Below are positions 23,105 through 33,119 of a DNA stretch of 64,000 bases, one piece after another. The translations under genes were made by a program, and so were the position numbers. Numbering within the stretch: position 1 is the first letter of the stretch; each line of letters opens with the position of its first letter. The notes beneath the pieces are model-generated. The model saw only the letters and a list, made by a program, of their open reading frames with translations. It had not been told where the DNA came from and made no database searches. The DNA comes from Cepaea nemoralis (Eukaryota > Mollusca > Gastropoda > Stylommatophora > Helicidae), in the NCBI GenBank assembly GCA_014155875.1, contig JACEFZ010002092.1, positions 648,501 through 712,500 on the forward strand. The letters run 5' to 3'.

Positions 23105-24223
23105 TTAAATGTCAACCTGTATGCAGTTAAAGTAAGCTGCGGTCAACTTGAGCTTGTTGATATCTCCATAGAGCTTGTCCTCAAATGAAGCAGGTGTGGG
23201 CCAAAATACCTTTCTCTGTTCTGCATACGTTGGGCAATCCTGCAGCAAATGTTTTGCTGTCATTTTTCCAGTTCTACAATTACATTCATCGGTATCTCCT
23301 ATCTTTAGTTTATTGAACAAGTGGTATTTCAGCCTGTTATGTCCTGTGCGGAGTCTGAAGATTGCTACTTGTTCTCTTCGGTCGAGTTTATAATATGCAT
23401 CATCCTTCTGATGGCCTGGATGCTCTGATTCCCATTTGGTTCTATAAGTGCTTTTTATCAACCTCTTTGCCTCATTATAGGTTATGTCTATGTCAGGCTG
23501 TGGTAGTCGTCCGCCCTCTTTTGCCAGTCTGTCAGCCTCTTCGTTTCCAGGTATACTGCAATGTGATGGGATCCACTGTATTACAACTTTTTTGGATTTC
23601 TGGCATAGACCATGGAGTGCTGCTCTTAGGTCAGTTAGTTCTGTGCTGTTATTGCTCTTCAGTATTGAGACAACTGACTTTGCATCTGTGAAGATAGCTA
23701 TTTGCTTCTCTTTATTTTCCTCCATCAGGAGCATTTCTGCTGCAGCTTTGAAGTTACTTGAAAATTTTCCAGTTGCCATTGAATGTGTTTTTTTCACTCC
23801 ATTTTTTAAATTTAGGAGAATTCCTCCTCCTCCATTCTCTATTGAATTTTTGGCTGATCCATCTGTATATGCATGGGTCCAATTCCTGCTTGGGTAATGT
23901 TCTTTTATGTAGTTTAGGGTTATTTCTCTTCTTTCGGTTTCATGCTGAGTGTTCTTTTTCTCAATACCAGGAATGTTTTCTATCATCTCAGGCAGTTGCT
24001 GCTGTCTCCAAGCTGGGAACTTGTGTGCATTGTGTATGGGCTTGACTGTTGATATGTTAAGTATAGGATCTGCCCTAATCCTTCGTTTTGCAGTTTCTAC
24101 AAAGTTGCTACGCTTCAGTCTTCCCTTTCCAAAACCATTAAATCTGTTGTACATAGGGTGGTCTGTCAATCTTCTAAATTTTTCTGCTTGTTGCTGGGCT
24201 CTGCTATCTCTTCTATCCTGCAT
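23105..24223 (-). CDS. LINE-I RNase H and C-terminal domain (372 codons shown)
   Basis: This is the continuation of the preceding frame after the single-base shift, not a separate gene; the ATG used here is internal. RNase H, which removes RNA from the RNA:DNA hybrid, shows D121 (YTDGS), E163 (AAEMLL), D180 (FTDAKS), H221 (PSHCSIPGNEEAD) and D231. All the acidic residues are there. A C-x-C-x8-H-x4-C cluster (C314, C316, H325, C330) follows in CNCRTGKMTAKHLLQDCP, as is usual behind RNase H in this type of LINE. Confidence 0.8.
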   Translation of the reverse strand: MQDRRDSRAQQQAEKFRRLTDHPMYNRFNGFGKGRLKRSNFVETAKRRIRADPILNISTVKPIHNAHKFPAWRQQQLPEMIENIPGIEKKNTQHETERREITLNYIKEHYPSRNWTHAYTDGSAKNSIENGGGGILLNLKNGVKKTHSMATGKFSSNFKAAAEMLLMEENKEKQIAIFTDAKSVVSILKSNNSTELTDLRAALHGLCQKSKKVVIQWIPSHCSIPGNEEADRLAKEGGRLPQPDIDITYNEAKRLIKSTYRTKWESEHPGHQKDDAYYKLDRREQVAIFRLRTGHNRLKYHLFNKLKIGDTDECNCRTGKMTAKHLLQDCPTYAEQRKVFWPTPASFEDKLYGDINKLKLTAAYFNCIQVDI

Positions 24224-24254
24224 TGGTTGTAAACAAGTGATCTTTTCTAGTTCA

Positions 24255-26936
24255 TTAATAGGCGTTGTCTTCAGGCTTCCAGTTATGATTCCGCATTCCT
24301 TGGTTTTGGACTCTACTTATTTTGTTAAAGTTTGACTTAGCTGCTGTTGCCCAAGCTGCAATGCCATATTCCAGTACTGGCCTCACCCGTCCAGTATATA
24401 ACTTCTTGAGAACTTTCTCATCTGCTCCCCACGTTGTACCAGCAAGCTTTTTCATGATTGCCATTCTCTGCCTTGCTCTTGTTCGATTTTTCTCAACCTG
24501 TGTCTTCCATGTCAGGCGACGATCAAAGGTGACTCCTAGATAGTTTGGATTTTCTTCATGGTGCAATATTTTTCCATTCAATACCAGCTTAGGTTGCTGA
24601 GTTTTATTTGAGAGGGAGAACACTGTGCATGTTGTTTTCTCCTCACTTATCTTCACTAGCCATGATTTTGACCAGTCCTCTAGCGCTAATAAGGCTTGCT
24701 GTATTCTGCTGTTAGCTGTACTAATATATTCTTCAGATGTCCATATGGCTAGGTCATCTGCAAAGGAGGATGGGTGTACTCTGGCTGGAAAATTTTCTGT
24801 GATGTCATTTATATATGCTAGGAATAATGTTGGTGAAAGAACTCCTCCTTGGGGGACACCTTGCTCCAGCAGCATCATTTTGCTTGTTTGTCCTTGTACT
24901 TTTGTCCTGGCAGTTCTGTTCTCAAGGTAGTGGCTGATCCATTTATACATTTTTCCACAAACATGCATGTTTTGCAGTTTTACTTTCAGTCCTTCCTTCC
25001 ATACTTTATCAAATGCTTTTTCTAAATCTATCCAGACTGCTAGTGTGTGCTTTTTCTCTTGGAAGGCATCCTCTATTTCCTGAGCTATATAGGTTATTTG
25101 ATCTTCAGTGGATCTGTACTTTCTGAATCCTGCTTGGTGTGGTGTTAAGAGTTTGTTTTCTTCCAGATGCCATGTTAGCCTGCCATTGATAATGCGTTCC
25201 ATTAATTTTCCTACACAGCTAAGTAGACTGATAGGTCGATAGCCATTTGGTTCTTGCAGGTCTTTTCCTTTCTTTGGGACTGGTATTAGTATAGCTTCCT
25301 TCCATGCCTGTGGGACTATTCCTCTCTTCCAGCTGTTATTTAGGACTGCTAGTAGTTTCTTTTTTGCCTTGTTGCCTAGTCCTATTAGCATTTCATTTGT
25401 GATTCCATCCTTTCCTGGTGATTTCTTCTTTTTTAGGGTATTCATTGCCTGTTTCATTTCTTCCATTGTTAGATTTGCCATCATATATTCTGCTGCTGTC
25501 TCTGTATTTCTATGATGTATCTGTTTGTCTTTGATTGCTTTCGTCTGTTCGGTTGTAATATCAATGTGGTTTGCATTTGCATAGTGTTCCATTAGTGCAT
25601 TTGCAGCCTTTTTTCCCGTAAGCAAGGCATTTCCTTGTTTAATTGTTATTTGTTTGTTTCTAGGTCCTTCATTGTTCATGGCTTTCACTAGTTTCCATAG
25701 TTTGTTTCCATCCCTGTCAAAATTCAGGTTTTCTGTTTTTTCCCTCCAACAATCTCTTGTTGTTTGATTTACTGTTCTTTTATATTTTGCTGAGATGGCT
25801 TTGAGAGAGATATTCGCTTCAATTGTTTGTTCTCTCTCTGCTGTCTTCCTGGCATCTTCAACTTTGTCCTCCAAACTTTGTAGTTCTTCAGTCCAGTATG
25901 GTTTGTAATTTTTCCTCGCTCCTCTAGGAATGGACTCAGTGGCTGCCTGTATTATCGCTCTGTTTAGACTTTCCACCATTTGCTTTATGTTGCCATATCG
26001 TGTATTTATGTTTTCACAATATTTGTCTGTTAGTATGGCAAATCTGTCCCAATCTGCTCGTTTGTAATTCCAGCGGGGCAAGGGCTTTTGCTCCTGTGGA
26101 ACATACTCCATATTCATTACAAGCTTAATTGGTCTGTGGTCACTACCTGCTAATTGGTCCAGCACATGGCGATCGATTTTGTGGAGGATGTCTCCTGTGC
26201 AGAAAGCTAAGTCTGGAGTAGAAGTGGTAAGCCATCTTCTGGAGTAGAAGCTCGGTGTGTCATCCGCTTTGTTGAGTAGATGGAGATTTGAGTCTATTTC
26301 CCAGTCCTCCAATTCATCTCCTCTTTTGTCAGTATCTGGGTATCCCCATCTTTCTGAACGGCTATTAAAGTCTCCGACAATAATGCAGTTTGTGTCAGTT
26401 ATTTTCATGTTTGAGAGTGTAAGGTCCTTATCTGCTGGGCTATACAGATTGTAGATTCTTATTTTCACGTCCTTTATCATTATATCAACACCTATAATTT
26501 CTGTTTGGTTGTCAGAGATCACAGATACTTCGCTGCAAGGTATTGTATTTCGTGTAAGTATTAGAACTCCTCCTTTATGTCCTTCGCGGTCGAAACGTGT
26601 GGCCTGATATCCTCTGACTGAAAATTTGCGATTGGCATTGAGGTGTGTCTCTTGAATGCATGCCACATCTATTCTATCTTTATGAAGACGCTGTGTCAGG
26701 GATTCTTTCTTGTTATAAACTCCTTCGGCATTCCACTGTAGTATGTTGAGTGTCCTTGGTATTTGGTCAATAGCTCTTAACCTACTCCTCTGTGCCTTGA
26801 CTCCACAGCACAGGGGAAGGTGACCACCAGTAGTCATGGGTGGACCCCCTCGAGGCAGGGGGCCCGGCACTATCACCGCCTGATGGGACTTCACGGGATT
26901 AGCACCATAACGATTAATTTTCATCTGTGGCATCAT
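24255..26936 (-). CDS. LINE-I endonuclease-reverse transcriptase (893 codons, shifted near the end)
   Basis: The protein cuts target DNA and copies the element RNA. The APE-type endonuclease occupies about residues 64-272: N69 in LQWN, E97 in QETH, D189 and N191 in GDFNSR, and D266-H267 in SDHRPI are all present. RT occupies about 500-790: NGYRPISLLSCVGKLMERI, AGFRKYRSTEDQ, WIDLEKAFDKVW, GVPQGGVLSP and F725-A-D-D728. Every catalytic residue I can check is intact. The start at 26936 is the first ATG of the frame; the residues before the endonuclease look like leader sequence. Close to the end, one extra A near 24288-24292 throws the frame to a stop at 24255. The remaining domain follows at once in the next frame. 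Confidence 0.85.
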   Translation of the reverse strand: MMPQMKINRYGANPVKSHQAVIVPGPLPRGGPPMTTGGHLPLCCGVKAQRSRLRAIDQIPRTLNILQWNAEGVYNKKESLTQRLHKDRIDVACIQETHLNANRKFSVRGYQATRFDREGHKGGVLILTRNTIPCSEVSVISDNQTEIIGVDIMIKDVKIRIYNLYSPADKDLTLSNMKITDTNCIIVGDFNSRSERWGYPDTDKRGDELEDWEIDSNLHLLNKADDTPSFYSRRWLTTSTPDLAFCTGDILHKIDRHVLDQLAGSDHRPIKLVMNMEYVPQEQKPLPRWNYKRADWDRFAILTDKYCENINTRYGNIKQMVESLNRAIIQAATESIPRGARKNYKPYWTEELQSLEDKVEDARKTAEREQTIEANISLKAISAKYKRTVNQTTRDCWREKTENLNFDRDGNKLWKLVKAMNNEGPRNKQITIKQGNALLTGKKAANALMEHYANANHIDITTEQTKAIKDKQIHHRNTETAAEYMMANLTMEEMKQAMNTLKKKKSPGKDGITNEMLIGLGNKAKKKLLAVLNNSWKRGIVPQAWKEAILIPVPKKGKDLQEPNGYRPISLLSCVGKLMERIINGRLTWHLEENKLLTPHQAGFRKYRSTEDQITYIAQEIEDAFQEKKHTLAVWIDLEKAFDKVWKEGLKVKLQNMHVCGKMYKWISHYLENRTARTKVQGQTSKMMLLEQGVPQGGVLSPTLFLAYINDITENFPARVHPSSFADDLAIWTSEEYISTANSRIQQALLALEDWSKSWLVKISEEKTTCTVFSLSNKTQQPKLVLNGKILHHEENPNYLGVTFDRRLTWKTQVEKNRTRARQRMAIMKKLAGTTWGADEKVLKKLYTGRVRPVLEYGIAAWATAAKSNFNKISRVQNQGMRNHNWKPEDNAY

Positions 26937-27237
26937 GAAATGATAAAGTTACGTTGCACTTCTTTGTCAAGCTTGTGGCTCAGTACATCCGATTTCGACA
27001 AGCACTTTTCGGGATGCTTTCCCTAGCCTTTGACTGTCCCCAGTCTACCTACAAGGCAGCAGATTTGTGCGTCACTTCGTCTGGTCCCTCTCCCTTGACC
27101 TGTCCGACATGGGTGACCCTACCAGTAGCAGTGCTACCGTCGGCATAGCTCTTGGGGTCATTGGAACGCGCAAGCCCTTCTACCTCGTCAAGGTGGACGC
27201 ACGGCAGAAGGGTTGCCGGATTTGAGAGTGTCTAGTG

Positions 27238-28211
27238 CAGTGTTTCCCAACGTGGGGCCCTCGCCCCACAGGGGGGCAATTCGATTGTTAAGGGGGGCAA
27301 TTCGAAAATGGAAGAAATCGGCTGGATATAACAAAACGGGGAGACTTCAGACTGAAGTTAACTAAATTGGAACCTGACATAAAATCTCTTTGCAGCAAGC
27401 ATCAAGCGCAAGGATCTCACTAAATTTAAATAATAAATAATTACTAATAATTAAAATAATATAGAACAATCTTTCATTAAAATTATTGTGTACTTGAATT
27501 GCAGTTCTCCATTATCTTCTTCTTCAGCATTCCGAGCCATTGAGGTTCTTTGCTGCAGATACAAGCCATCTCCATACGTCTTTCTGGTTGATCTTCTCTT
27601 GCCAGTCGTTTGAGCTGATTCCAAGTGCTTGTAGGTCTGTATGTATATTATCTCTCCACCGTCTTCTTGGTCTACCTCGGGGTCTATGGTCATTTATTTC
27701 TTGAGTGTTAGCGAGTTTTGTTTCCCTATTATCTTCCATTCTTTCTATATGCCCCAGCCATTGCAGTCTATTAGCCTTCATGATACCAGTGATTAGCGGG
27801 GACTTACACAGATCATAAATGTCTTTGTTGCTTCTTCTTTTCCCTCTCTACTTTGTGTATCCCCAATGGGCCCAAAGATGCGTTTTAAGACTTTGTTCTC
27901 AAAGATTTGTAACAAGGCTTCGTCTCCTTTAGATGTACTCCAGACTTCAGAGCCATACAGCACAACTGGTCTAATCAGTGTTTTGTATATTGTAGTTCTC
28001 CATTATATGTTTTGAAAATTTACTTACTGTGTTTGCTCGATAATTTCCTAGTGATTTCTTCCTAAAACTTATCATTCAAGTTACCTTAGTGAACATTTCA
28101 ATTTTTGAATATTACAAATAATGTGTATGTTGGGTGGGGGAGGGGGGGGGGGAATAAGTATTTTAGAAAGGCTTGGGTGGGGCATAGCACAAAAAAGGTT
28201 GGGAAACACTG
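27238..28211. mobile_element. hAT element 3 (974 bp) carrying a nested LINE-G
   Basis: Inverted ends CAGTGTTTCCCAAC and GTTGGGAAACACTG are flanked by GTCTAGTG at 27230-27237 and 28212-28219, a perfect 8-bp duplication. Inner GGGG-rich stretches also pair. There is no transposase frame. Without the nested LINE-G it is about 483 bp, a non-autonomous hAT. Confidence 0.9.
27516..27993 (-). mobile_element. LINE-G 3' end, copy 2, nested in the hAT
   Basis: The frame (27781-27524) reads MKANRLQWLGHIERMEDNRE and ends NLNGSEC before a GAAGAAG tail. It is flanked by AGTTCTCCATTAT at 27503-27515 and 27994-28006, a 13-bp duplication of hAT sequence. Confidence 0.85.
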
Positions 28212-28219
28212 GTCTAGTG

Positions 28220-30069
28220 CTTCACTGATTTCTGAGAGGCATGGTTCGTTAACCAGGGCATGCATGGTGGACTGTTGATCGATGGCTTCCAGAGCTTCTT
28301 TTCCGACAGTGTTCTCCACTGAGTATAGCTCTGAGTAGTGTTCTACCCAGCGATGCATTTGTTTCGCTCGGTCGCTCGCTCGCTTGCTTGTGTTCGTTGG
28401 CTTGAGCTCCAACGCGAAGTCCTGTATGTCGGATGAAGGCATCCTGTTGTCCAACATCAGTGTGATGTCATACAGGACCTGAGGCTTGCGTGAGTATCCG
28501 TTGTCCCATTTCTGGTTTATTTGTGTGCAGACTGGTGGTTCCTCGCCGTACAGGCAGACACTCTCCGACTTCGGAGGTATCGGCGATCCTACTGACTTTA
28601 GCCAGGACCCCGAAGGGGCCTGTTGCCCAGGACAGCTCGACGAGTACGCGTCAATAGGTCTTGGCCAGTATATAACCTGGCCCTGGTGCCTTGGAAACAC
28701 CTCTGCGTCCCATTCGGTCTTTTATGATTACCCTCTCTGTTGATCGTAAAGGGGCCATCTTATTTTTTGATGGACCGACAGCTTGCTTGATGCCCTCGTA
28801 CATTCCTCTTATATTTCCAGTGTCTGCACAAGTTTGAATTTGAGCAGAGAGCTGTAGCGAGTACCTGTTCGCACATTTTCTTGCCAGTCTGTTGTACTCT
28901 TATTTCTGGCCGTTCGCAATGCCTGCAATGTTTTCTCTGAAGGTGATGTTTTATACACTGAGAGTGCATGTCTCTTTATCTCCAGGACTGGGAGCATCTC
29001 TTCAGAGTGTGCTTCAAACCAGTCGGTTGCTTCTTGCCAAATGTTGATAGTGCTGTATTGTAGATGGTGTCGCGAAAATGACTCCATCTCTCGGTGGCAG
29101 TTCCGTTTGTGGGGCCAGGCAAAGTCTCCGCTTGAGCCTGCATGAAATTGTTGACCTTCTCTTTATTTTGGGTGCCGCTGGTGTCAATGCATGGTCTTCC
29201 TTCTGTTCTACTTCTGTAGATTCTCTTGGGCTTTATCTTCACCTTGCTGGAGACGAGTGAATGGTCAGTGTCGCAGTCAGCACTATGATAGCTGCGAGTC
29301 AGCCGTACATTGTGGAGATTGCTGCGTTTGGTGAGCACCAGGTCGAGTTGGTGCCAGTTCTTTGATCTAGGGTGCCTCCATGACACTTTGTGTTGAAGTT
29401 TCGTGTCAAAGAAGGTGTTGGTCACGCACAGATTATGATGGCTGCAGAATTCCAAGACACTTTGTGGTGAAGTTTCGTGTCAAAGAAGGTGTTGGTCACG
29501 CACAGATTATGATGGCTGCAGAATTCCAAGAAACTTTGTCCATTGTCATTGATCTTCCCAACGCCAAACTGTCCTAGACATGAAGGCCAAGATTTGTAAT
29601 CGGAGCCAACCCTGGCATTGAAATCCCCCAGGATAAAGAGATGTTGTTTCTCTGGTGTTTCACTGACTTCTTTGCTAAGATCGTCATAAAACTTGTCTTT
29701 AGATTCTGATGCTGTAATTAGTGTTGGGGCGTAACGCTTATAATACTAACTGGGCCTGCCTCTGTCTGGAGTTGGAGCTTCGGTATTCTTTCAGTGCCAT
29801 CACTTGGTGGTGTGATGGACTTAAGCAGTTTGTTTCTGATAGCGAAGCCAACTCCATGCTCCCTGGTCTCTCCGCACGGCTTGCCATGCCAGTAGAAAGT
29901 GAAGTCTCTCTCCTTGATGTTTCCAGATTCTTGGAGTCTGGTCTCTTGCAGGGCAACAATTTCTATCCCCATTCTGAGTAGTTCGTTGTTTATCACTGCA
30001 GTTTTGCGGGCATCCACAATCTCGTTTAGATCGTCTGAGATGCCAGGGGTCATGGTTCTTACGTTCCAT
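28220..30069 (-). pseudogene. LINE-A endonuclease and linker, frameshifted
   Basis: The endonuclease begins GTWNVRTM-like near 30075. It shows VALQETRLQESG, HGVGFAIRN and HLFILGDFNARVGSD, then CSHHNLCVTNTFFD, DTDHSLVSSKV and a linker with WSHFRDTIYNTALSTFG. At least four frames are needed. The break at 29382-29529 comes from a 74-bp tandem duplication. Confidence 0.8.
29382..29529. repeat. 74-bp tandem duplication in the LINE-A endonuclease
   Basis: GACACTTTGTG starts at 29382 and again at 29456, and the following 60-odd bases are nearly identical. Seventy-four is not a multiple of three, so the duplication itself shifts the frame. Confidence 0.9.
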
Positions 30070-30109
30070 GTTCCCAGCCGTAGGGCCGGTTGTTGTTTTT
30101 TTTTCTTCT

Positions 30110-30640
30110 TGTTACTAGGTGTATAGATTGCGGTCCATGTGTCAGGATTTTCCCCCTAAGCTCCACACACCCTCAGGAGCAGATGAACCGTGGCGAGACA
30201 ACACCTTATTGACTGGGGGATGCCCAGCTTAGGCGGGCGGTAGCTGTCTAGTGAGATACGATGATCTCTCCCACCGTCGGAAGTAGACCCTGGCGCCTTG
30301 CTCTACGCCAATCAAGCATTAAGACTTATAACCGGTAAATGCTGCTTCCCGTGTTGTTTTACCTCTTTACGCCAAGCTGAAGTGACCTCTTCAGGACACA
30401 AGCCTGGGCAATGGAAGCAAGTTCCCCGTCTCCACGTCGCCAATGTTGACCAAGGGAAGGGCAGTAGCCAATGCAACTTTGCATCGGTGCCATCGCAGGA
30501 GTTGCCAGAACTATGTTGTTTACAACATGGAACTGCCTTAGGGACTCTGTCTCCGGATTTGTCCTTAGGGTTTACTCCCGAAGCCTTTCCCATATGGGTA
30601 TACCCGCAAGGCAGCGGGGGGTTTGAGATTTAGAGTTCCC
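30110..30640 (-). other. Probable LINE-A 5' leader
   Basis: This non-coding stretch lies directly upstream of the LINE-A endonuclease start on the minus strand and is the natural place for its 5' untranslated region. I have no second copy in the window to prove the extent. Confidence 0.4.
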
Positions 30641-31320
30641 TCTTTTAGAAGAGATACCAACCAAGGCTGACGAGCCTCCTCTGTCCGGGAATCAATAAGG
30701 AGGGAAGTCTACCATTCTTCCTTCCTGGCAGTAACCATACTGATCGGATGACCGTAGCCATTGTCTCTATTGAGAGATCCTCTGCCCACCGTCACTGACT
30801 TGAAAGCATATCCAACAATTATATGTCGGCTGCTCCCAAGTCCAATCCACCACCTGCTCCCATGGCTTCACGTTACCCTGTTGGGGGGGGGGGGGGTCTA
30901 ACAGTGCGAGAAGACTCAAAAGCAACTGCATGTAGGAAGTCAAGCCAACGATGACTAAAAATGACTCAGTTTATTGGGAGAATCTTCAGTGATATCAAAA
31001 TGCATACAGCGACTATAAAAGTAGATACATCTTGCTGGCTTGGCGGCTGAGTCGTAACTAATCCCCTGTTTACCTCTACGTCAGCACGTGAGCGTCCTTA
31101 ACTACCTAGCTACGGTGCTCACGCGTGCATCAGCTATTTATTTATTTCCCCATGCACGCCGTGCCACCTAACTAAACCCCGTATAACAGCCTACTCTGTT
31201 ATAGGGGGGGGGGGGGGGGCTAAACGGGTACTCCACCTTACCCAAGGGTGTCCCGTAGGCTAGCGGGGGGAAGGAGGCACCTTACTTCTCCTTTAATAGG
31301 GGTACCCCTACCCCGCTACC
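30640..31320. repeat. Repeat R copy 1 (similar to 43830-44240)
   Basis: The order AACCATACTG, GCCATTGTCTCTAT, GAGATCCT or AGATCCT, GGGTACTCCAC and GGCACCTTACTTCTCCTTT is shared with 43830-44240 in the same orientation. It is probably part of a LINE 5' region. Copy 1 is longer by about 310 bp because of a block at 30880-31203. Confidence 0.55.
30880..31203 (-). mobile_element. Candidate solo LTR within repeat R
   Basis: Compared with the second copy of repeat R, this block is extra. On the minus strand it has a TATA-like TTTTATAGTCGC followed by CCCAATAAACTGAGTC, a poly(A) signal, about 80 bases later. Long G-runs at both edges blur the ends and I could not define a target duplication. Confidence 0.35.
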
Positions 31321-31321
31321 C

Positions 31322-31377
31322 AGCTAACTAACTAGCTAACTAACTAACTAACTAACTAACTAACCAACCAACCAACC

Positions 31378-31451
<74 letters not shown>

Positions 31452-31453
31452 TT
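31322..31453. repeat. (CTAA)n microsatellite with CCAA interruption
   Basis: About 130 bp of CTAA units contain a short CCAA block. The same unit tails LINE-E and SINE-2 here, so this may mark the end of a lost element. Confidence 0.9.
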
Positions 31454-31584
31454 AACAAATTGCTTTTTAGTAATTACAATAAAATATATCCCATATTCTA
31501 GATACATTGCATCACTGGTTGTCTTTATTTGTCTCTTCGACTTAAAAAGCAATTTCGTTCCCTCTCTTTACCCTCCCCCTTCCC

Positions 31585-31645
31585 CCTCTCTCTCTGTGTG
31601 CGTGCGTGCGTGCGCGCGCGCGTGTATGTGTGTGTGTGTGTGTGT
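31585..31645. repeat. CT / TG / CG dinucleotide run
   Basis: Adjacent CT, GTGC, CGCG and TGTG runs. It can form alternative DNA structures but carries no gene. From 31650 to 32360 I see GC-richer sequence without a recognisable exon. Confidence 0.8.
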
Positions 31646-32364
31646 AATAAAAGTAATAGAAGTTGTGGGGCTGGTCTGGTTCGCTAGATCAGTTCCGCGT
31701 CTAGCGTTCGTTGTCTCGGATGGCTGCGTGAGGTGCACCAAAATGGGATCTTCCCAGCCAACGTAAGTTAGCGAGGCAGGCGTTTCAAGAATGTAACCGC
31801 ATCGTGCAGCCAGGGTCGTGGTTTGAGCGGGCAAAAGAGCAAAATTTGTACGACCGTTCGACAAAGTCTCGATAAGCGCCCACTCTCTCTCGATGAGTAG
31901 TGGGCCTGCAGTCAGTAAGCTGGTATAGCTTTTTTTTTTCGGTCAGTCCTGCCGGCGTAGCTTGAAAGCTCGTCGGTAGGCGTCCAGTGGTTTTGCATGT
32001 ATCACCTTGTACCGGGAGGGCGCGCTTTAGCGATGCTACTCTTGGCTTGCGTGTGCGTGAACGTCTGTCCTGTCAGTCGCCATGTGCACTTGTGCGCTGG
32101 TGAGGCTCAACCGTAAATCGGGAGATCTGTTCGCAACCTAGACGAGCAATATCTTCTGTGGGCAGCTTCTCGCCTCATATGTGTGTGGTCTGTTCTGGCG
32201 GTCAGTCCGTCTTCGGCGAAGGAAATCTTGTTGATCCTATCAGTAATCATACGCTCATTGCTTGTCGCTACGCTTGTCTTAAAACTGAAAATTAAAGGAA
32301 TTGACGGAAGGGCCGTTTGCACGAGGCTCTCGAGAGCCAATATATACAGGGATAACTGGCCGTG

Positions 32365-32575
32365 GCAGCCTAACGTCCACTGCATCTGTGTCCGTCTTCC
32401 AGTCGTCTTGCCATGCTCGCCACTGGAGCCAGACGGACACAGACGAGGGAGCGGGGACGACGGAGTTGCGCGACCACTTCCTCGCTATATAAAACCAAAG
32501 CGCAAGTCATTCGTTCCTCATCAAAAGATGTAGTGTAATGAATGGTCCTCGTCATTCATGATGGACGAACATCGC
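32365..32575 (+). mobile_element. LINE-B-derived non-autonomous fragment
   Basis: The first part (TCCACTGCATCTGTGTCCGT to GCGCAAGTCATTCGTTCCTC) matches the LINE-B 5' region near 33930-34070. The last part (GTAATGAATGGTC then CATTCATGATGGAC) matches the LINE-B 3' terminus near 35970. The whole coding region is missing between them. A SINE-1-like tail fragment lies near 32690, and I see nothing in 32750-33120. Confidence 0.5.
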
Positions 32576-33119
32576 AATAGAAGTAATTACATTGTTCTCT
32601 GACTTCTCACAATCAGACGACTCTAATAATTGTCTTGTCTTTGTGTGAATAATAAGTCTGTTTTATTTTTATTTGCGCATTCTCTAGTTTGAGCTTAAGC
32701 GTAGTCCATATACGTGCTACTACAACTAATGGTAGCTGCTAAAATAAATATTTAAAAAAACGTTGAATATTCCCTAGTCCTGGATGAGTGGGATACGCAA
32801 AAACTGTTACAGTTGGAACTTGATGATAGTACGTTCTTCAGCGAGCGAATTGTGTCAGATTAGAATCCGGGTTGTTTATTGTTCTCAGTGTTTCTGCTGT
32901 CTAAAGTATTTTCTGAGATCTATTTTTTTCTCCTTGTCTGTAACGAATGCCAAATAAAAACAACTTGTTTATCCTACGAGTGTGCTGGTATTTATAGTGT
33001 ATATTTTGATATAGTGTAGCAAAGAATGTTTTCCATTTTGTAAAAGGCCACCTTTTCCATAGCGAGTCTTGTTATAATCCCCGATGGGAGGTGCCTTGAA
33101 GAGATAACAAGAATCGATA

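Larger units (their letters stand above)
22254..27212 (-). mobile_element. LINE-I full-length copy with 11-bp target duplication
   Basis: This is a 4,959-bp non-LTR retrotransposon. It has a 5' region of about 275 bp, an endonuclease-RT-RNase H reading frame, a 3' region with four 103-bp tandem units, and a GAAGAAG tail. It is flanked by TTGCCGGATTT at 22243-22253 and 27213-27223. The frame has one break near 24290. No separate ORF1 (gag-like) frame fits in the 5' region. Family members recur as 3' fragments at 1675, 38186, 43968, 46461, 48962 and 52481. I would place it near the I or Nimb/Ingi-type LINEs because it has both APE endonuclease and RNase H. Confidence 0.9.
19789..30110 (-). mobile_element. 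LINE-A composite: endonuclease-RT LINE broken by three insertions
   Basis: Reading right to left, the host element starts with an endonuclease (about 30069-29560). A linker region follows to 28220, then RT (22240-21140), then a C-terminal region with RRLRWLGHVSRMED (20280-19972) and a decayed C2H2-like end near 19850. It is split by an hAT element (27238-28211), a full LINE-I (22254-27212) and a LINE-D fragment (20420-21125). Removing them rejoins the frame: the SEISEALD-TLKSGK-APGKYSI order is continuous across 28219, 27237, 27223 and 22242. Further internal frameshifts and a 74-bp tandem duplication show it is dead. Confidence 0.85.

Noticed and set aside
23484..24335. Plus-strand frames over the LINE-I RNase H region
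   Set aside because: They are antisense to a strongly supported RT and RNase H frame with catalytic motifs.
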